From assembly GCF_007741475.1 (NCBI RefSeq), contig NZ_CP036261.1:558001-622000 (forward strand): 64,000 nt of DNA, read 5' to 3'. Below, piece by piece: positions 48,262 through 56,539 of the stretch. The notes below the pieces were generated by a model. The model had not been told where the DNA came from. It worked only from the letters and a program-made list of their open reading frames with translations, and did no database searches. The stretch is from Rosistilla ulvae (lineage in GTDB: Bacteria; Planctomycetota; Planctomycetia; Pirellulales; Pirellulaceae). The translations under genes were made by a program, and so were the position numbers. Position 1 is the stretch's first letter; every line of letters begins with the position of its first letter.

Positions 48262-49437
48262 GTGACTGTTTTTCGGATCGCCTGCTGCTGTGTCGTCGCA
48301 TTGCTCTTTTGCCTCTCTCGCGATGCGGTCGCCCACGAGGGACACGACCACGGTACCTCAAAAAAGAACGGCTCCGTCCCTGTGGATGCAATGCAAAATA
48401 CTTTCGAAGCCAACGGCAAGAGCTACGTTTGGAAGCACCGCCCCGATCTCGGAAAGCAATCCGAAGCGATGGTTGCTGCGGCCAAAGGGGGCCTGCACAA
48501 CAACGCCGATCGCGATTCGTCGACTGGCGAGATCGTGACTGTTGTCGCCAAGCACGGTCTGGTGACGCTCGACCCCGAAATGAAAGAGTGGACGCTGGTC
48601 GAAGGGCAGGATCCACTGTTCGCCGCCGGCATGAACGCTCACGGGACCGACTGTTTCATGATCGACGATCAGTCCTATTGGGCTTTCAGTTCGACCAATA
48701 CTGGCAGCGTCGTCGTCTCGCAGCGTGGCAAAGTGATCGCTGAACTGAAGCAGCCCAATGGGGATGAATTCGACAACCCAACGGTGAACGCTTATTTCTC
48801 CGCCGGTGGCCGTTTCACTCCCTGCGACGTCGTCTATCTTCCAGTTGCCAAGCGGTTGGTCGTTGTGATCGGTTACGCTCCGGGCGACTTCGCTCTTTCG
48901 GCGGAAATCCGCGACGGCAAGTGGCAATGGGGCGGACCGGCTTGGGGGGGCAAGGAGCAGAAGGGTGGAGTCTTCAGCACCGCCCATGGCGTTCAGGTTG
49001 CAACCGAAGCGGGGCAGGAGATTGTCGAAGTCGCATCGCGCAGTCATGGCCGCGTCTTCGGTTTCACATCCAGCGGGGCTCAGATCAAGATGCCGGGCGC
49101 CGATGCCAAGTATTATCTCGACCTGCCCAAGGGATCGACTCCCTGCAACATCTCGCACATCGGTTCGAGCATGTTCCTGCCGCTGTTGAATCCACTGGCG
49201 TCGACCAAGGGGCTGGCGCCGTTGTTGGTGATGGATGGTGGCAAGCCATCGGGAATGTTGGTTCCCGCGACTTACGAAACCTTGGGTTACATGCACCACA
49301 TGCACGGCTTCTGCCCCGTGGAGCGAGATGGCACGCTGTTTGGCGTCGTTCTCTCCTGGCCCAATGGCCGAGAGAATGCTGCCGGCAAACGGAACGACGG
49401 TCAGATCGCGATCTTCGAAGCTGTCGAGCAGAAGTAG
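48262..49437 (+). CDS. exported protein of unknown function with HEGHDHG N-terminus
   Basis: A 391-residue protein starting at GTG 48262, with a signal peptide (FRIACCCVVALLFCLSRDAVA) immediately followed by a His-rich HEGHDHG segment that could bind metal. The body has repeated strand-like blocks (VTLDPEMKEWTLVEG, SYWAFSSTNTGSVVVSQRGK, LLVMDGGKPSGMLVPATYET), compatible with a beta-propeller, and a late HHMHGF motif. I do not recognise a named family. Neighbouring genes give no functional clue. Confidence 0.75.
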   Translation: MTVFRIACCCVVALLFCLSRDAVAHEGHDHGTSKKNGSVPVDAMQNTFEANGKSYVWKHRPDLGKQSEAMVAAAKGGLHNNADRDSSTGEIVTVVAKHGLVTLDPEMKEWTLVEGQDPLFAAGMNAHGTDCFMIDDQSYWAFSSTNTGSVVVSQRGKVIAELKQPNGDEFDNPTVNAYFSAGGRFTPCDVVYLPVAKRLVVVIGYAPGDFALSAEIRDGKWQWGGPAWGGKEQKGGVFSTAHGVQVATEAGQEIVEVASRSHGRVFGFTSSGAQIKMPGADAKYYLDLPKGSTPCNISHIGSSMFLPLLNPLASTKGLAPLLVMDGGKPSGMLVPATYETLGYMHHMHGFCPVERDGTLFGVVLSWPNGRENAAGKRNDGQIAIFEAVEQK

Positions 49438-49516
49438 TTCTGCCAATTACGCGAACTCGCACGGCGGATCTACTGTGTGCTTTATATTTTCAACTCCTAT
49501 CGCAGGCCACGGATCC

Positions 49517-50017
49517 ATGGGGTCTTTCGCGGACCAACAATCGATTTCAACCTATTGGTTCAACAAAGCGAATGAACTTCGTGGCGCCGCCGAACTACTT
49601 TCAGATGCTGGCCGAAGTAGCTGTGTATTCCGGATGCTTTGCGGCATGGCGCTTGAGGCACTTCTGAAGGCGATTTCTGTAGAATCTGGACAGACGCCAC
49701 GGCGTACGCACAACTTAAACCAACTCGCGCGAGACGCTGGCATCCACTACGCCACTGAAGAGCAGAAACTACTGCAAATACTCAGCGAAGCAATCATATG
49801 GGACGGGCGATATCCCGTGCCGAACGATGAACGACACTGGGGCGAACTCAAGAATCTCAAGCTTGAGTGCTTGTTAGATCAGGAACCGCTGGGAAACAGC
49901 GGGACGTTAACCGTTAACAGGCCGAACGACAAGCTAAACTGGAACTCCTTTGAAGCACTTAGGTCTCCTCCCTTCTCGCGACTATGCAAGATCGCAACCT
50001 GGATCCACAATTCGTAG
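49517..50017 (+). CDS. HEPN domain-containing protein
   Basis: A 166-residue protein with a HEPN-like helical fold: YWFNKANELRGAAELLSDAG, CGMALEALLKAI, then THNLNQLARDAG and a RYPVPNDERHW stretch typical of one HEPN subgroup. HEPN proteins are often RNases in toxin or defence systems, or nucleotide-binding partners. The canonical R-x4-6-H motif is not obvious (R62, R63, H65 are closer than usual). No MNT-type antitoxin is adjacent. Its lower-GC, less biased codon use than the neighbours and its position between repeat arrays suggest horizontal acquisition. The ATG at 49517 is chosen; the in-frame upstream part overlaps the preceding gene. Confidence 0.75.
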   Translation: MGSFADQQSISTYWFNKANELRGAAELLSDAGRSSCVFRMLCGMALEALLKAISVESGQTPRRTHNLNQLARDAGIHYATEEQKLLQILSEAIIWDGRYPVPNDERHWGELKNLKLECLLDQEPLGNSGTLTVNRPNDKLNWNSFEALRSPPFSRLCKIATWIHNS

Positions 50018-50042
50018 AGAGGCAGAGCCAGGTCGTGCACCG

Positions 50043-50090
50043 AAGGACCGCATAGTGCGTTTGCAAATGGAAACCACATTGGCGGTCCTT
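50043..50090. terminator. inverted repeat downstream of the HEPN gene
   Basis: AAGGACCGC (50043-50051) and GCGGTCCTT (50082-50090) are exact reverse complements with a 30-base loop, 26 bases after the HEPN stop. Could act in termination or RNA processing; no U-tract. Confidence 0.35.
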
Positions 50091-50241
50091 GGTGCCGACC
50101 GCCGTTCGCTGCGATCGCAACATCCCCGGCGTCGTATCCGGTCCGGGGCGAATCAATTCATCAGGCGACGTCAGTCGGTTTGCGATTTGCGTCGTCGCCT
50201 GGTAGATCGGGGGGGCTGTGTGCCGCCCCGGGTTGCTGTCT

Positions 50242-50637
50242 TGTCAGTTATACGCAAGTTGCAAACAACGGCGAAAGCAAGGGGCGAAAGGGACAGGCAC
50301 ATTCCTCACACGCCTGTCGCGGGCCGAAGGTCCAGCAATTTGCCTAGCCCAGCCTGCAGGGCTGGGTATCAGCCAACGGCCCCCGGTCTCATTTCACAAC
50401 GGGCGAAGGGGCGACGCCCCGGGGTAGGTGGTGACAATCGGCCGGGCCTACAGCCCAACCATGTCAATCATCGCCGCTAGAACCCAGGCCGATGGCCTGG
50501 GCTATGCAAATGGTCGAGCCTGCGGCCCTGACTCGGATGAATGCGATGTGGAACGGCCTGCGACGAACGAAAGGCTTCTCGCTGGCCTGGCGAGCGTTCG
50601 GTCGCGATAACTCACCATGACTTACGTATAACTGACA
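50242..50637. mobile_element. MITE-like non-autonomous element with 12-bp target duplication
   Basis: The terminal inverted repeats TGTCAGTTATACGCAAGT (50242-50259) and ACTTACGTATAACTGACA (50620-50637) match at 17 of 18 positions. The element is flanked by the direct repeat GGGTTGCTGTCT (50230-50241 and 50638-50649), as expected of a target-site duplication. The 396-bp interior encodes no transposase. It holds short hairpins: 50348-50354/50360-50366, 50408-50412/50416-50420 and 50483-50490/50494-50501. A 12-bp duplication is compatible with mobilisation in trans by an IS4-type transposase (inference). Confidence 0.8.
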
Positions 50638-50689
50638 GGGTTGCTGTCTTGGGACTCTTCGGGATCCGTGGCGGCGGAGCTGTCGTGGG

Positions 50690-52624
50690 TTAGCGTCCGC
50701 GGCGGCTGGCGTTTGCTTGGTACCAGCGGGCGAAGGCGGTTAGCACGTCTTTGGGTTGGCCACCGTAGGCGGTCACGAAGGCGGTGGCGAAGTTTTTGCC
50801 AGCGGATAGTTCCACTATCAATTTGTCGAACTTCGGCTTGTAGGCTCGATCGATCAGGAACTGGCCGACCGCGTAGGAGACGAGGTCGGCTTGGTCTGGC
50901 GGAAGTTTGTTGGTGAGCAATTGCTCGGGTTTGCTGAGCGCCGCCAGCGCCGCGGGGAGTTCTTCGTTCCAGGTGTCGACGGTTTCGTTGTCGCGGCCGG
51001 CGAATTTGGCAAACGCGGCTCGTCCGATTCCTTCGCTGAGCCAATGTGGAGCGTCGCCAGACTCGGCGACCAGCAGGCTGGTCAGCGGTCCGGTCAATCG
51101 CGATTTGATTTGCGCATCCTCGTCGTTGGGGGTGACGACTATCGCAGCGTAAGCGTCCAGTCCGTCGTAGAACCAGTGTTGGGTCCAGTCATGGGGCAGG
51201 GTGCGTTGCTCGATCATCCGGCCAAATTCGCTGTAATCGTAGCGTCGCGGAAAGGCGAAGATCGTCGCCCGGCCTTTGAAGGTCGATTGGTCTCGTTTTT
51301 CGGGGCGGCGGACGATTCCCTTGGCATCGGCCAACGCCGCTTCAGCTTGTTCGGCGACCGCTTTCAGAGTATTGGGGCCGACGCTGCCGACGACATAAAA
51401 ATTGTCGGTCTCGATCTGTGCCGGTTCTTCGTCGGGGCTGCCCATCTTCCAGTTGTGGTCAGCCATCTCGGTGCGGCGCTCCATCAGTTCTTCGTGCGTC
51501 GCATCGCGAGCCCAAGCCAGGGCGGTCATTACGCGGAGCTGTTGGTCGGGGGTTTTGCCATCCAGAGTCGCCCCTTCCTTGATCCAGGTGCTGATCAATT
51601 CGATCTGTTCATCGGAGAGGGGAGGGCGTCCGCCGGCGGGCATGCGGTTGCCCCCTTCCCCTTTAAGCCGTTGGATCAACAGGCTCATGTCCGGTTTGCC
51701 CGCCATCAAGATCGAGCCGCTGTCCCCACCGCGATTCAATTGAGCGAAGGTGTTCATCCGCAGGCCGCCTTGGACCTGCCTTGCGTCGATGTGGCATCCG
51801 ATGCAGTTTTCGAGCAGGATCGAAGCGACATCTTTGGCAAAGCTGACAGTTTCCCTGCCTGTTGATTGGCGAATGGCTGCCGCGGGGGTGTTGCCCGGCT
51901 GGGCAGCGGTGGCAAACGAGGTTAATTGCATGTCGGTTTCGGCGCCGTCGAATTTAGCGCCAGCGGCGACCCAATCGCTCAGTGTTTTCAGCTCCGCCGC
52001 AGGGATTCCATTTCCGTTGGGGGGCATGCTGCCCGAGCCGATGACTTCGATCAAGCGACTGCCAGCGGGATTGCCCGGAGCGACGACGATCCCGATCGCG
52101 GGGCCTTTCATCAGCGTTGCGTAGTCGGCCATGCTGAAGTCGCCGCGATTGCCGGTGACGTGGCAGCGTCCGCAGCGTTGGACCAGGATCGGCGCGACGG
52201 CTTTGGTGAAGCTGATCCCGTCGGCTGCTGGTGCGGGAGGTGTGGGTTCAGGCTTGTCCGGTTCGGGGGCCTCCATCGGTTTGGGCGGTTCCGGCTTGGA
52301 GAACGGAGCCAGGCGGATGCCTTCGAGTTCCAGCAATGCGTGGGCGCGGCCGATGCGTGTGAAGAGCGAACCGGCTTCGCGGTAGAGCTGCATGTCCCCT
52401 TCGGCAACCAGCTTTTTTAGACGCTCTTGAGCCTCTTCGACCTGTTTTCCCGATTCGTCATAGTTGCCTTGCAGGTAGTTTTCGCCTGCCTTCTTGATGA
52501 TTCCACCGACCTGTGTCAGTTCGATCCGTTGGGCTCGAGTGATCACGGCCAGGGCGGGGGAGGCGATCGAAAGCGACCCGCTGATCATCAGGGTAAGGAT
52601 CGCGATTCGTTGGAATGTTGACAT
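50690..52624 (-). CDS. exported protein with two c-type heme (PSCyt1-like) domains and a peptidase-like C-terminal region
   Basis: About 644 residues with a signal peptide (RIAILTLMISGSLSIASPALA), a helical N-terminal region and a Pro/Glu-rich linker. Two PSCyt1-type domains follow (SFTKAVAPILVQRCGRCH and SFAKDVASILLENCIGCH), each ending in a MPPNG- or MPAGG-type ligand loop. The C-terminal 230 residues (VVGSVGPNTLKAVAEQAEAA, APHWLSEGIGRAAFAKFAGR) resemble DUF1570/gluzincin-like regions, but a full HExxH motif is not seen. Probable periplasmic redox or structural role. The ATG at 52624 is preferred; 52639 is possible. Confidence 0.82.
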   Translation of the reverse strand: MSTFQRIAILTLMISGSLSIASPALAVITRAQRIELTQVGGIIKKAGENYLQGNYDESGKQVEEAQERLKKLVAEGDMQLYREAGSLFTRIGRAHALLELEGIRLAPFSKPEPPKPMEAPEPDKPEPTPPAPAADGISFTKAVAPILVQRCGRCHVTGNRGDFSMADYATLMKGPAIGIVVAPGNPAGSRLIEVIGSGSMPPNGNGIPAAELKTLSDWVAAGAKFDGAETDMQLTSFATAAQPGNTPAAAIRQSTGRETVSFAKDVASILLENCIGCHIDARQVQGGLRMNTFAQLNRGGDSGSILMAGKPDMSLLIQRLKGEGGNRMPAGGRPPLSDEQIELISTWIKEGATLDGKTPDQQLRVMTALAWARDATHEELMERRTEMADHNWKMGSPDEEPAQIETDNFYVVGSVGPNTLKAVAEQAEAALADAKGIVRRPEKRDQSTFKGRATIFAFPRRYDYSEFGRMIEQRTLPHDWTQHWFYDGLDAYAAIVVTPNDEDAQIKSRLTGPLTSLLVAESGDAPHWLSEGIGRAAFAKFAGRDNETVDTWNEELPAALAALSKPEQLLTNKLPPDQADLVSYAVGQFLIDRAYKPKFDKLIVELSAGKNFATAFVTAYGGQPKDVLTAFARWYQANASRRGR

Positions 52625-52941
52625 CGTTTGGCTTCGCATGGCGTATCGAAATAAGGAGCGGCCGGGCGGGGGACGCGGTCGCTTGAAATGGCGGGTTCAC
52701 CCGCGGCGGGGGTGAAGTGTGTGATCTAAGGATAACTGAATCGTCCAAACCTTAGAAACCGAAAGCTGTCGATTGTCGGCGTTTAATGAACGGATCGGGA
52801 GGCCGTTTGTACTTCGATTCGGCTCAGATCGATCGGGGAATCGGAACTCTGGGATTGAAATTGCAATTCGCCGCAGCGGATGACGAAGAGGGAATTGTAA
52901 GCTGTTTGCCTCTTCCCGCCCCTCGAAGGATGCTTCTGACC
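52625..52941. other. divergent spacer before the Xer recombinase
   Basis: 317 bases. A 5-bp hairpin GCGGG-TTCA-CCCGC (52691-52704) and an inverted repeat CTAAGG/CCTTAG (52726-52731 and 52750-52755) are present. The in-frame extension of the recombinase through this region lacks family features, so it is treated as non-coding. Confidence 0.4.
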
Positions 52942-53892
52942 ATGGCCCGTCCAACCAAGCTGCAGCAATTGAAGTCGCGCGGTCCGGCGAAAAATTCCGA
53001 TGGGCGAAGTCAGTCGTATTGCGCCGATTTTATCGTTTATCTGCGGAACGAATGCCATTTGGCGGAGAATTCGATCAAGGCTTACAGCCGCGATTTGAAG
53101 CGTTTCCTGGATTGGTTGGAGGATCGTTCGATCCCGCGACTGAAGATCGCCGAGCTGTCGCAGTACGTCAGTTGGCTGTGTCAGCGGTCGCTTGCGCCGG
53201 CCAGCGTGGCGAGGCACGTCGTCGCGCTGCGGACGTTCTATAAATACTTGCAGTTGGAAGGGGTGGTTCTCGACAACCCGGCGGAGTTGCTGACAACGCA
53301 GAAGATGTGGCAGCGGATGCCGGGGGTGCTCAGCCCCGCTCAGGTCGATGGTCTACTGGCCGCACCGCGCCGCTCGGACAGCTATTGGCAACGGGATCGA
53401 GCGCTGTTGGAAGTGCTGTATGCGACAGGCTGCCGGGCGTCGGAGGTCTGCGGATTGCGGCTGCAGAACGTGAATCTGAAGCAGAAGCACTTGAAGTGCG
53501 AAGGAAAGGGGGGGAAGCAGCGGATGGTCCCCTTGGGGCTGCGTTCGATCGAATCGATCCAGCTGTATATCGATCAATTGAGGGTCCGCCTGGTGGCGCT
53601 AGCGGCAGCGACACCGGAGCATTTGTTCCTCAGTCGCAGCGGCCAGGCATTGGATCGTGTGCAGGTCTGGCGGTTGGTCAAGCGATACGCTCAGCGGGCA
53701 GGAATCTCCGACGATATCAGTCCGCACAGCTTGCGGCACAGCTTTGCGACGCACTTGTTGGCTGGCGGCGCGGGGCTGCGACAGGTTCAAGAGATGCTGG
53801 GGCACGCCAACATTCAGACGACGCAGATCTATACGCACGTCGACCACAGTCGCTTGCAGAAGGTCCATCGCGAGTTTCATCCGCGGGCGTAG
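52942..53892 (+). CDS. XerC/XerD-type tyrosine recombinase
   Basis: A 316-residue site-specific recombinase. The N-terminal SAM-like core-binding domain (about residues 25-115: DFIVYLRNECHLAENSIKAY) precedes the catalytic domain. The catalytic residues are all present: Arg165 (GCRASEVCGLR), Lys in GKGGKQR, H262-x-x-R265 (HSLRHSF), His288 (LGHANIQTT) and Tyr297 (QIYTH). Size and motifs match chromosomal dimer-resolution XerC/XerD rather than integrases, and no phage or integron genes are near. The ATG at 52942 is preferred; 52930 is an alternative. Confidence 0.92.
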   Translation: MARPTKLQQLKSRGPAKNSDGRSQSYCADFIVYLRNECHLAENSIKAYSRDLKRFLDWLEDRSIPRLKIAELSQYVSWLCQRSLAPASVARHVVALRTFYKYLQLEGVVLDNPAELLTTQKMWQRMPGVLSPAQVDGLLAAPRRSDSYWQRDRALLEVLYATGCRASEVCGLRLQNVNLKQKHLKCEGKGGKQRMVPLGLRSIESIQLYIDQLRVRLVALAAATPEHLFLSRSGQALDRVQVWRLVKRYAQRAGISDDISPHSLRHSFATHLLAGGAGLRQVQEMLGHANIQTTQIYTHVDHSRLQKVHREFHPRA

Positions 53893-53948
53893 CGATCGCG
53901 GTGCAGGGTAGGGGGCTTTCGTTTCGCGGGCGCGCGGAGGGTGATCCC

Positions 53949-54353
53949 TTACGCCATAGCGGCCCATTCGTTTGATTGGCTGCACGCCAGCAGGTTGCGG
54001 ATGCGTTCAGCCAGCAGGCGGGGACTGAATGGTTTATGCATGATCTCCGCCAATTGGTACTGATTGCGTAATTGTTCCTTGTCGAGTTCTAGCCCGCGGG
54101 CGGTGCAGAGGACAATTGGGAGATTGGCGAAGCGTTCGGTGCCGCGTAGGCGACCGATCAGTTCGAGCCCGCTGCAAAGCGGCATTTGGTGGTCGGTGAC
54201 CAGCATGTCGTATTCGCCGGCGATCAGTTGGGCCTGCGCTTGTTCGCCATCGCTGACCGAATCGACAGCGTATCCCATCTGTTTCAGCGAGAAAGCGATC
54301 ACGCGACGGAATACGGGGTCGTCTTCGGCAACAAGGATCTGTTTTGCAGTCAT
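53949..54353 (-). CDS. single-domain response regulator (CheY-like)
   Basis: A 134-residue receiver domain without an output domain. The acidic pair AEDD (residues 9-12), phospho-acceptor Asp54 (MLVTDHQMP), Thr in VLCTARG and Lys107 (MHKPFS) are all present. It probably signals by protein-protein contact. No kinase is adjacent; it is convergent with the Xer recombinase gene. The ATG at 54353 fits the usual receiver length; the longer in-frame start (54491) adds non-family residues. Confidence 0.9.
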   Translation of the reverse strand: MTAKQILVAEDDPVFRRVIAFSLKQMGYAVDSVSDGEQAQAQLIAGEYDMLVTDHQMPLCSGLELIGRLRGTERFANLPIVLCTARGLELDKEQLRNQYQLAEIMHKPFSPRLLAERIRNLLACSQSNEWAAMA

Positions 54354-54840
54354 CTGGCTGAATATTTCCTGAATGATGGTTCTCGCCCGACCGACGAGGG
54401 GGGGGAGCGGATCGTCGACGAAGCCTCCGCCGAGAAAATTTAGGACAGGATTGTGCGTGCGCCGGCGGCAGGTGTTGCCAAATTGCCTCATGCTGAGATT
54501 TATGTCGCTAAAACCGGCTTAATCGGTCTCGGTGGCAATCGCTGGATGTGGAAACTACGCCTTTCTTACCGAGGGAGTGTTCCGTTTTTACAACACCAGA
54601 CGGGGGGCTTGGCGGGAATGCTAGCCGATTGGAGGTGCGGCAAAACACCTCCGGTTAAAAGGGTTGGGAGCGCGTAAAAGCGTGACAGGACGGGCACTTA
54701 GGCTGCCGATATTGGTTGACACTATTCGTTTATACGGGTAACTTTGCTGGTTTACCCGACTAAGCAATTAGCCAGAAGCCCGGGTGTGCTACGCTCGGGC
54801 TCCATTTTTGCACATACAGACCGATCGGTTACGCCGTCGC
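54354..54840. other. divergent spacer upstream of nusA
   Basis: 487 bases between the receiver gene and nusA. Apart from the promoter at 54716-54744 it contains a short stem AGCCCG/CGGGCT (about 54777-54801) followed by TTTTT shortly before nusA. It could serve as a leader attenuator or terminator. No rimP gene and no tRNA were recognised. Confidence 0.4.
54716..54744 (+). promoter_or_regulatory. candidate sigma70-type promoter of the nusA-infB cluster
   Basis: TTGACA (54716-54721) and TAACTT (54739-54744) are separated by 17 bases, about 100 bases before the nusA ATG. The -35 is a perfect consensus; the -10 is moderate. Confidence 0.4.
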
Positions 54841-56376
54841 ATGAATCCTCAGGATCTACTTCGATACGTCGATTCTCTTCATCGCGAGAAGAACATCGAC
54901 CCCTCGCTTCTATTCTCGGCCATCGAGGCCGCGCTGGCGACTGCTGCGCGCCGACACTACGGCGAAGACGCTGACATTGTTGTGCGAATTGACCATGATT
55001 CTGGTAGAATTCATGCCGAAATCGATGGCGCGCCACTCGACCAAGATCAAATCGGACGGATCGGAGCCCAGACCGCAAAGCAAGTAATCATCCAGAAGGT
55101 TCGCGAAGCCGAACGCGATGCGTTGATGGCGGAATACCGCGAGCAGATTGGCCAGATGGTCAGTGGCGTGATTCAGCGTGCCGATGGTGGGGTGGCAACC
55201 GTTCAGCTGGGGAATGTCGAAGCGATCTTGCCTCGCAGCGAGCAGATCTCTGGGGAGAGCTTGCATGCCAATGAGCGTGTTCGCGCGGTCGTCTTCGAGG
55301 TTCGAGCGACAGGCAACCGCGTTCGCGTGGTGTTGAGCCGAACCCGGCCTCAGTTGGTGAAATGCCTGTTTGAACAGGAAATTCCGGAATTGTCCGAAGG
55401 GGTGATCGCGATCAATTCGATCAGCCGCGAGCCGGGCTATCGGAGCAAGGTGGCGGTCAGCAGCACCGATTCGCAGGTCGATCCGATCGCGGTTTGTGTT
55501 GGTTATCGCGGCAGCCGAATCAAGAGTGTTCGCGAGGAATTGGCTGGTGAACACATCGACGTGGTTCGCTACAGCGATGATCCACAGGTTTTGATCCCCA
55601 ACGCGCTGCAGCCGGCGGAGATCGAGCAAGTCTTGTTGTGCAATATGATCGGCCGGGCGATTGTGCTGGTTCAGGAAGATCAGCTGTCGTTGGCAATTGG
55701 TCGCCGTGGGCAAAATGTCCGCTTGGCGAGCAAGTTGTGCGGCTGGGACATCGAAATTATGACTGGCGGCGAGCTGGAAGAGCAGATCGAGCGTGCGGTC
55801 GCTGGCTTTAGCGTTCTGGAAGGAATGACTGAGGATCTGGCTCAGCAATTGGTTGAGCAGGGCTATCTGTCCTACGATGATCTTTCGGTAATCGAGCCTG
55901 AGACGCTCATGCAGATGGGTGGTTTGACTGCCGAACAGGTCGATGTGATCGTCGACCAAGCCGAAGCGCAGGCTGAAGAAGCGGAAGCTGCGGCAACCGA
56001 AGAACGCAAGAAACGCAAGCAGGAACGGGAAGCCGCGGCCACTTTGGCGGCCAATGAAGAACAGCAGCCCGCGGTCAGTGAACAAGTTGCCGATGGGGCC
56101 GAGTCGGAAGAATCAGAGGATTCTGCAGCCGAAGCGTCCGAAGAGACCCAACAGGGTGATGGCGAGGATACGCTATCCACGGAAGGCTCGGAAGCCGATG
56201 GTGGGGCGGAAGTGTCTGTTGAGGAAGTAGAAAACGTAATAGTAGAATCGGAGCCGATTGACGAATCGACGGAGCAAGATTCTGATAAAGAGAATGTTGC
56301 CGTTGAAAACAACAATAAAGAAGACGAAGCCCAACAGCTGGCTTCGGAGAATGTAGAAGATCCGGATAAGGCGTAA
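54841..56376 (+). CDS. nusA: transcription termination/antitermination factor NusA
   Basis: A 511-residue NusA. The N-terminal RNA-polymerase-binding domain starts MNPQDLLRYVDSLHREKNID, followed by the S1 domain (about 105-180, GVIQRADGGVATVQLGNVEA) and two KH domains (about 200-340, CVGYRGSRIKSVREEL and AIGRRGQNVRLASKLC). A helix-hairpin-helix-like repeat follows (MTEDLAQQLVEQGYLSYDDL). The C-terminal 120 residues are an acidic Glu/Ala/Ser-rich tail without the repeats seen in enterobacteria. It modulates pausing and rRNA antitermination, and begins the conserved nusA-infB-rbfA cluster. Confidence 0.95.
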   Translation: MNPQDLLRYVDSLHREKNIDPSLLFSAIEAALATAARRHYGEDADIVVRIDHDSGRIHAEIDGAPLDQDQIGRIGAQTAKQVIIQKVREAERDALMAEYREQIGQMVSGVIQRADGGVATVQLGNVEAILPRSEQISGESLHANERVRAVVFEVRATGNRVRVVLSRTRPQLVKCLFEQEIPELSEGVIAINSISREPGYRSKVAVSSTDSQVDPIAVCVGYRGSRIKSVREELAGEHIDVVRYSDDPQVLIPNALQPAEIEQVLLCNMIGRAIVLVQEDQLSLAIGRRGQNVRLASKLCGWDIEIMTGGELEEQIERAVAGFSVLEGMTEDLAQQLVEQGYLSYDDLSVIEPETLMQMGGLTAEQVDVIVDQAEAQAEEAEAAATEERKKRKQEREAAATLAANEEQQPAVSEQVADGAESEESEDSAAEASEETQQGDGEDTLSTEGSEADGGAEVSVEEVENVIVESEPIDESTEQDSDKENVAVENNNKEDEAQQLASENVEDPDKA

Positions 56377-56539
56377 GCTTGTCCAGGACACAAGAGTCAA
56401 CTGATTACGGGACCCTAGCGGTGTTAGTTCACCGCGCGGAGGAGCCTTGAATATGTGAACTCGATATTAGATTGGCACGCGAGCGGGCTCGATTTACGTC
56501 CGTTCGGTGCATACCAACCAGCAAGAGGGATTCCTCAAC

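Noticed and set aside
52942-53892. Integron or phage integrase
   Set aside because: The length and motifs fit Xer recombinases; no attachment site, cassette array or phage gene is adjacent.
54910-56085. 391-codon open frame antisense to nusA
   Set aside because: Opposite conserved S1 and KH domains, with no family resemblance; a shadow frame.
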